Part shown: piece by piece, positions 5,319 to 5,346 of the stretch
Layout of the letters: each line of letters starts with the position of its first letter
Numbering within the stretch: position 1 is the first letter of the stretch
Source of the DNA: Methanobacteriaceae archaeon
GTDB taxonomy: Archaea; Methanobacteriota; Methanobacteria; Methanobacteriales; Methanobacteriaceae
Length of the DNA stretch: 5,346 nt
Reading direction: 5' to 3'
NCBI GenBank assembly: GCA_900769095.1
Contig: CAAGFH010000169.1
Span: 1-5,346, forward strand
Position numbers and translations under genes: made by a program
Notes under the pieces: generated by a model
Told to the model about the DNA's origin: nothing
The model's input: only the letters and a program-made list of their open reading frames with translations
The model's database searches: none

Positions 5319-5346
5319 AGATCGGAAGAGCGTCGTGTAGGGAAAG
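5319..5346. other. Illumina TruSeq adapter contamination at the contig end
   Basis: The last 28 bases begin AGATCGGAAGAGC and continue with GTCGTGTAGGGAAAG. This is the standard TruSeq read-through adapter (reverse complement of the universal adapter). It interrupts mcrA in the codon for the residue before ADKNLV. Base 5319 may be shared by gene and adapter. This sequence is not part of the genome and should be trimmed. Confidence 0.97.

Noticed and set aside
1..5346. Possible CRISPR array, insertion sequence, tRNA or defence genes.
   Set aside because: No regularly spaced repeats, terminal inverted repeats, transposase-like proteins or tRNA-like folds are seen; nearly all of the window is filled by the mtr operon.

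Overview
This window carries the complete mtrEDCBAFGH operon of a hydrogenotrophic methanogen, read entirely from the minus strand, plus the last codons of mcrA upstream of it. The operon encodes the sodium-pumping methyl-H4MPT:coenzyme M methyltransferase. AT-rich DNA, strong GGAGG ribosome binding sites, the mcr-then-mtr order and the protein sequences all point to Methanobacteriales. A mesophilic Methanobrevibacter-like organism is most likely; the genus is inferred.

Layout in transcription order (high to low coordinates): bases 5319-5346 are Illumina TruSeq adapter sequence, not genome. Bases 5203-5318 encode the mcrA C-terminus. Bases 4981-5202 are intergenic and hold the mcr terminator, a 17-bp palindrome, TATA/BRE promoter elements and two tandem dyads in the predicted mtr leader. 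Then come mtrE (4980-4072), mtrD (4059-3358), mtrC (3357-2542), mtrB (2525-2196), mtrA (2195-1479), mtrF (1466-1260), mtrG (1248-1006) and mtrH (994-56). A hairpin plus U-run terminator at about 7-57 closes the operon. Gaps between mtr genes are 0-16 nt, and two junctions (mtrD/mtrC, mtrB/mtrA) have stop and start codons abutting with no gap.

How the genes work together: MtrH moves the methyl group from methyl-tetrahydromethanopterin to the corrinoid held by MtrA. The methyl group then goes to coenzyme M, and the membrane subunits MtrC, MtrD and MtrE use the energy to export Na+. MtrA, MtrB, MtrF and MtrG are anchored by single membrane helices. The product, methyl-CoM, is the substrate of methyl-coenzyme M reductase, whose alpha subunit ends just upstream.

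I see no undescribed system here: the coding content is core methanogen metabolism. The points worth a second look are the adapter at the contig end (with a possible 5-nt continuation at the window start), the structured mtr promoter/leader, and the noncanonical ribosome binding site of mtrA.
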